A stretch of DNA of 64,000 bases from positions 1 through 64,000 of the forward strand of contig NZ_VLIY01000020.1 of the NCBI RefSeq assembly GCF_007489285.1, written 5' to 3'. This DNA is from Skermania sp. ID1734 (GTDB lineage: Bacteria; Actinomycetota; Actinomycetes; Mycobacteriales; Mycobacteriaceae). A model generated the notes under the pieces. That model was not told the DNA's origin. It searched no databases and worked only from the letters and a program-made list of their open reading frames with translations. The first letter of the stretch is position 1. Every line of letters begins with the position of its first letter. Shown here piece by piece: positions 60,595 through 64,000 of this stretch. Both the position numbers and the translations under genes were made by a program.

Positions 60595-62076
60595 CTAATT
60601 CGGGCGGCTCGGCGTATCCGCGGCGAGCGTCTGCTTGGCGTGACGGAACCGCTGCCACGCCGCCGCAATCATGTCGACAGCCAGAAACCCGGCCAGCGGT
60701 ATGCCCAGCCACGGCACGAACCAGCCGATGGCCACGGCGGCCACGCCGACGGCCGCTGCCGCGACAGGGCCGACGCGGCGCAAACCGCCCCGCAGTGGTG
60801 GTCGGCCCAGCGCCCACGCGGTTCCCCGCGTTGGTCTGCGTCGCCACCACAACAGGTAGCCGCGAGCGATCACGCTGACGAGTCCCACAACGACGCCCAG
60901 CAGCGCGATCTGGTTGGCAAGGCCGAACAGGATGCCCATGTGCAGGGCGATGGCGAGCGTGGTCAATTGCGCCGGAAGCGGCCACGCGGAGAACGGCAGG
61001 GTGTCGGTGACCGTGCCCGTGGCGCCGTCGATCGCAATGGCGTCGGGGCTGAACATCCACGGCTGCCTGGTTTGGGTGACCGTATAGGCAACCCCTGGCC
61101 GGTCCGGAACCGTCACCTCCACCGCGCCGGTGACGCCATGCTCGCGCGCAACGGAAAGGACCGAGTCGATGGCACTCGCATCGACCGCGGGGGTGGGGCC
61201 GCCCGGGTGATGACCGCCGTCATGGCCTTCGTGCCCCGAAATCTGGGCCGGAGTCGTTCCGATCGTCGTGTTGATTGTCGGCGTTTGCCACCCCAGGGCT
61301 GCCCGAAGATCGGTCACGTGCTGGCCGGCAAGCGCGGACCAGGTCAGTCCGGTCGCCGACAGAAACAGCAGCACGACGCTGATCCACAAACCCACCACGC
61401 CGTGCCAGTTCAGCGTCCGTTCCCGTCCCGCGCTCCTGCGGTCCAAGGTCGCGAAACGAGCGGGCGCAACTGAGCGCCGGCGCCGGCGGTAACGCCGAAA
61501 CCACAGGTAGAGCCCGCCCAACGTGACGACCCACAGCCACGATGCCGCGATCTCGCTGTAGGCGCGGCCGGCCTCACCCAGATGCAGGTCGCGGTGCAGG
61601 TGGTCGAGCCACGTCCGGAGCGGGAGTGCGCCCGCGCTTCCGTACACCGGAAGATCTCCGATCGGTGTGGCCGTGTACGGGTTGACGAAGACAGCCAGGC
61701 GCGTGGAGTCAGGAAGTGACGGGTCATCGAACAACACTCGGGTGGTGTCTGTCGGGCCCGGTGCCGGTCGAACGGCGGCGACGGTCAGGTCCGGGCGTTG
61801 TCGTTCGGCCACCGCGACCTGTTCGGCGACGGCATGCTGTTTGCCGGATGGATTGACGTGTAAATAGTCGTGATACACAACGCTTTCGAGCGTCGGCGCT
61901 ACTGCATAGAGGCCGCCGGTGATTGCCGCGACGAGGATGAACGGCGCGACAAGTATCCCGGCATAGAAATGCAGTCGCAGTACTAGCGGTCGCCACGTTC
62001 GGGTCTCTTTCAGCGAGCGTGGCGGCGATTGATCGTTGGGTTCGATAGGCGAGTCAAGGGTTTTCGATGTTGTCAA
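60595..62076 (-). CDS. PepSY-associated transmembrane protein
   Basis: The protein has 493 residues from TTG 62076. N-terminal helix RLHFYAGILVAPFILVAAIT near 35-54, then a periplasmic PepSY-like part, HLHRDLHLG near 150 with several His, helices near 175, 230 and 370-450, and a His-rich loop (HEGHDGGHHPGG) near 285. The family is linked to iron-siderophore reduction at the membrane. The neighbouring iron box supports an iron theme, although that box faces the next gene. GGAGCC lies 8 bases before TTG 62076; GTG 62121 is an alternative start. Confidence 0.78.
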   Translation of the reverse strand: MTTSKTLDSPIEPNDQSPPRSLKETRTWRPLVLRLHFYAGILVAPFILVAAITGGLYAVAPTLESVVYHDYLHVNPSGKQHAVAEQVAVAERQRPDLTVAAVRPAPGPTDTTRVLFDDPSLPDSTRLAVFVNPYTATPIGDLPVYGSAGALPLRTWLDHLHRDLHLGEAGRAYSEIAASWLWVVTLGGLYLWFRRYRRRRRSVAPARFATLDRRSAGRERTLNWHGVVGLWISVVLLFLSATGLTWSALAGQHVTDLRAALGWQTPTINTTIGTTPAQISGHEGHDGGHHPGGPTPAVDASAIDSVLSVAREHGVTGAVEVTVPDRPGVAYTVTQTRQPWMFSPDAIAIDGATGTVTDTLPFSAWPLPAQLTTLAIALHMGILFGLANQIALLGVVVGLVSVIARGYLLWWRRRPTRGTAWALGRPPLRGGLRRVGPVAAAAVGVAAVAIGWFVPWLGIPLAGFLAVDMIAAAWQRFRHAKQTLAADTPSRPN

Positions 62077-62202
62077 CGGACAGGCTCCGAATGCGATGGT
62101 GGGGTCCGGCCACGCGCGCACGGCAGTACCGCCCGATAAAGTGTTCGGGCACAGCAGAATTGCCGAAGCTAGGTGGCTCGGATGAGGAAGAGGGCTGGTT
62201 GA

Positions 62203-62715
62203 TCAGCAGTGCGCGGGCGGGCCGCGCCTGGCCAGCCCGGGACCGACCCACAGTTGCTTGGGCGCCCAGACGTTTTCGATGACCACCGTGGAATTCGCCG
62301 GTTCGACCGGCGGTCGGCTCACTCGGGTGGCCGCAGCGAGGGTGCTGGACGCCACGACGTACAACTGTTCGGCCAGTCGAATGCCCGCTGCGGCAGCGAG
62401 GGTCGCGATTGCGTGCGCGGCCAGCATCGTCGGCGTCAAACTAGTGCTGTGCCCGATCGAAAAGGCCGTCAATGCACCATGGCCGACAATTTGTCCGGCG
62501 ACCAGCAGCGCGACCACCACGCCGACGCTGGCGCGAGCGCGCAGGGAGCCGATCATCCAACCGAGCCCGACGCAGCTACAGAGCAATACGGCCGCAGAAC
62601 TATGGCAGGGGAGTTCGCCACCCGCGGCCGTGTGCGCCGCGAGGCTCAGCACCCCAGATGTCGCGGCCACGGATGCACCACGCAGCGGCGCGATCACATC
62701 CCCGTGGTCCGGCAT
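62203..62715 (-). CDS. Multi-helix membrane protein, paralogue of the 59982 gene
   Basis: The 170-residue protein has four or five membrane segments (VAATSGVLSLAAHTAAGG near 16, SVGVVVALLVAGQIVGHGAL near 63, AAHAIATLAAAAGIRLAEQL near 98) and a Pro-rich basic C-terminus. It matches the protein at 59982-60566 in overall pattern, so the PepSY gene is flanked by two related small membrane proteins. The three may act together in iron-linked membrane redox chemistry; this is inferred. Start ATG 62715. Confidence 0.65.
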   Translation of the reverse strand: MPDHGDVIAPLRGASVAATSGVLSLAAHTAAGGELPCHSSAAVLLCSCVGLGWMIGSLRARASVGVVVALLVAGQIVGHGALTAFSIGHSTSLTPTMLAAHAIATLAAAAGIRLAEQLYVVASSTLAAATRVSRPPVEPANSTVVIENVWAPKQLWVGPGLARRGPPAHC

Positions 62716-62893
62716 AGCCGGTCATACTACGGGAATCGGACATCTCGCCTATCTGGCCCGTGATCACCCTTCCGAGCCGTGATCATGAGGAAATCTCATC
62801 AACCGCGGAGTTGCGACTAACGATTTGCTCATGATCACCGGGGGCGGGGGAGAAGGGCAGGGAGGGCCGGAGGCTAGCCGTAGCCCCTGAGTG

Positions 62894-63349
62894 TCAGCGG
62901 TCGAAGATGTCGTTGACGATGTCGTCGCCGATACCGAATCCCGCGCCGGTCATGATCGCTTGACCGAAGCCGCTACCAAGGAATCGGTGCAGCGCCCCGC
63001 CGCCCTGCGGGTAGGCCTGGGACTGGTACTGCGGCGCGGCATACGAAGCGGGCTGTTGGTATACCGGCTGCTGGTAGGCAGGCTGCTGGAACTGTTGTTG
63101 CGGCGCGAACGACTGGACGTGGTTGTCTACCAAGGCGTGAATGGCCTGTAGCAACGAATTTGCGCTGGATTCCTCGTCGCGAATCGCGATGGCGATCTCT
63201 TTCAGATCGAGCTGCCATTCCCGGGCATTCTGATCTCCTGCCGCGGCGGCAGCGGAGAGCTTGCCGGCGAGTGCCTGCACGAGTCCGGCCGTCTGTTGGG
63301 CCTGCTGCTGCAACTGCGCGTATTGACGGTCAACGGTCTGTTCGTCCAT
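62894..63349 (-). CDS. Hypothetical protein with Gln/Pro-rich linker and conserved C-terminus
   Basis: The protein has 151 residues from ATG 63349, preceded by GAGGGAG. The N-terminal 85 residues are helical and Gln/Ala-rich (EQTVDRQYAQLQQQAQQTAG, REWQLDLKEIAIAIRDEESS). A QQPxYQQP-type repeat spans about 88-125, and the C-terminal FLGSGFGQAIMTGAGFGIGD helix/turn ends in VNDIFDR. No family is recognised. The tail suggests an interaction or membrane-peripheral motif. The 178-base gap downstream to the next gene contains three TGATCA palindromes. Confidence 0.6.
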   Translation of the reverse strand: MDEQTVDRQYAQLQQQAQQTAGLVQALAGKLSAAAAAGDQNAREWQLDLKEIAIAIRDEESSANSLLQAIHALVDNHVQSFAPQQQFQQPAYQQPVYQQPASYAAPQYQSQAYPQGGGALHRFLGSGFGQAIMTGAGFGIGDDIVNDIFDR

Positions 63350-63496
63350 CCGACGGCTCCCTCGGAGTAGCGGTAATCCGGCGTCGACGGTACCCCGTGT
63401 CGACCGCTGTGCGTCGGCGCTGACCGGAAGGACCCATTTGGCGCTTTTCCGCATTACGCTGGGTGGACGAAGGATCTGCGCTGCTTCCAGAGGTGA

Positions 63497-64000
63497 TTCA
63501 TCACGTCGACCCCGTCCCCGCCTCGCCGGCCACTGTGGCTGCCGCCAGTGGTCTCCGGCACGGTAGCGCTGCGGCCGCCGGATCCGGTGACGGCCGCGCG
63601 CCAGGCGGCTCGGGTCGCGCGCGGGCTCGCCGCCGACGGACCGCGGTATCCGCGCGAAAACTGGCGGACTCTGGCGACGACAACGACGGGCCTCTCGTGT
63701 GTGGTCGGTGTGATTGCTTTGATCAATCACTCGTGGCCCCTCGCCGTGGTTGCGCTCGCGTCGATTGCCGTCGCCGCCGTCGTGTGGCGGTTCATTGCGG
63801 CTGATCCGTTGCGGCTGACGTCCGCCCAGCGACGACGGATTCGCGCCGACCGCACCTGGCGGTCTCGACATGACTGGAAACCGCCGCTGACCGCCACGCC
63901 CGAACGCCAGTTGCTGGACGACGCACAGCAGGCGGTGCGCCGAATCGCGGCCAGCGAGTGGTGGGCCGAACCGCTTTGTCACCGGATGGTTCTCGATCTA
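63497..64000 (+). CDS. Partial hypothetical membrane protein
   Basis: A frame open from 63497 to the window end encodes Pro/Arg-rich residues, two adjacent hydrophobic helices (TTTTGLSCVVGVIALI, then WPLAVVALASIAVAAVVW) and a soluble part (RRIRADRTWRSRHDWKPPLT, then AQQAVRRIAASEWWAEPLCH). The start is unclear; GTG 63548 is the first normal start codon in frame. No family is recognised. The gene continues beyond the window. Confidence 0.5.

Noticed and set aside
1-64000. CRISPR arrays, rRNA genes, prophage or toxin-antitoxin modules
   Set aside because: No regularly spaced repeats, rRNA sequence, or recognisable phage structural or toxin/antitoxin proteins were seen on either strand.

Overview
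The window is high-GC DNA with actinobacterial gene style (GTG/TTG starts, ATGA stop-start overlaps, a lipoprotein signal, an iron box of the IdeR/DtxR type). A Gly(GCC)-Cys(GCA)-Val(GAC) tRNA trio, a StyA1/StyA2B pair as described in Rhodococcus opacus, and secreted glycine-zipper proteins suggest Mycobacteriales, most likely a Nocardia- or Rhodococcus-like soil organism. The genus is an inference. No rRNA or CRISPR array was seen.

Layout. 1-2.2 kb: end of an IS256-family element abutting a broken coiled-coil gene, then four tRNA genes. 2.2-13.5 kb: an indole-type upper pathway. It contains the self-sufficient monooxygenase StyA2B, its partner StyA1, an SDR, a divergent AraC regulator, a phytoene-desaturase-like flavoenzyme, an isatin-hydrolase-like cyclase and an IorA/IorB 2-oxoacid:ferredoxin oxidoreductase. 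13.5-14.6 kb: decayed DUF222/HNH gene. 14.6-24.4 kb: an aryl-CoA/gentisate lower pathway (cupin, maleate isomerase, FAH-family hydrolase, gentisate 1,2-dioxygenase, thioesterase, bifunctional aryl-CoA monooxygenase/reductase, nitrilase, PaaX regulator, aryl-CoA ligase). 24.4-25.4 kb: fragments of a second, decayed copy of the gentisate block. 25.4-29.8 kb: hydrolase, GNAT, DUF190/CrcB fluoride pair, DUF1232. 29.9-36.1 kb: homogentisate operon with a PucR regulator. 36.2-42.5 kb: Baeyer-Villiger monooxygenase with an internal amber codon, hydrolase, DoxX, a CPA1 antiporter and a DUF2254 protein. 42.6-58.8 kb: organosulfur assimilation (GntR, AprB-like ferredoxin, sulfonate-type ABC transporter with a frameshifted permease, AprA-like flavoprotein fused to HEAT repeats, ROK regulator, SsuD, SfnB-like proteins, a StyA-like enzyme, SfnG, flavin reductases). 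58.6-64 kb: membrane and secreted proteins around an iron-box-linked PepSY gene.

How the genes may work together (inference). Indole would be epoxidised by StyA1/StyA2B, processed to isatin by the SDR and the flavin dehydrogenase, and hydrolysed to isatinate by the cyclase. Isatinate is an aryl 2-oxoacid, so IorAB could decarboxylate it oxidatively to anthraniloyl-CoA. That is a candidate substrate for the downstream aryl-CoA monooxygenase/reductase, with thioesterase, gentisate-type dioxygenase, hydrolase and maleate isomerase leading to pyruvate and fumarate. A salicylate/salicylyl-CoA/gentisate route is the main alternative for the lower block. Two regulatory elements read directly from the sequence support two coordinated units: a nearly identical promoter element in front of both indole operons, and a TTGACGnnCGTCAC-type palindrome at three intergenic sites of the gentisate block, including the paaX promoter region.
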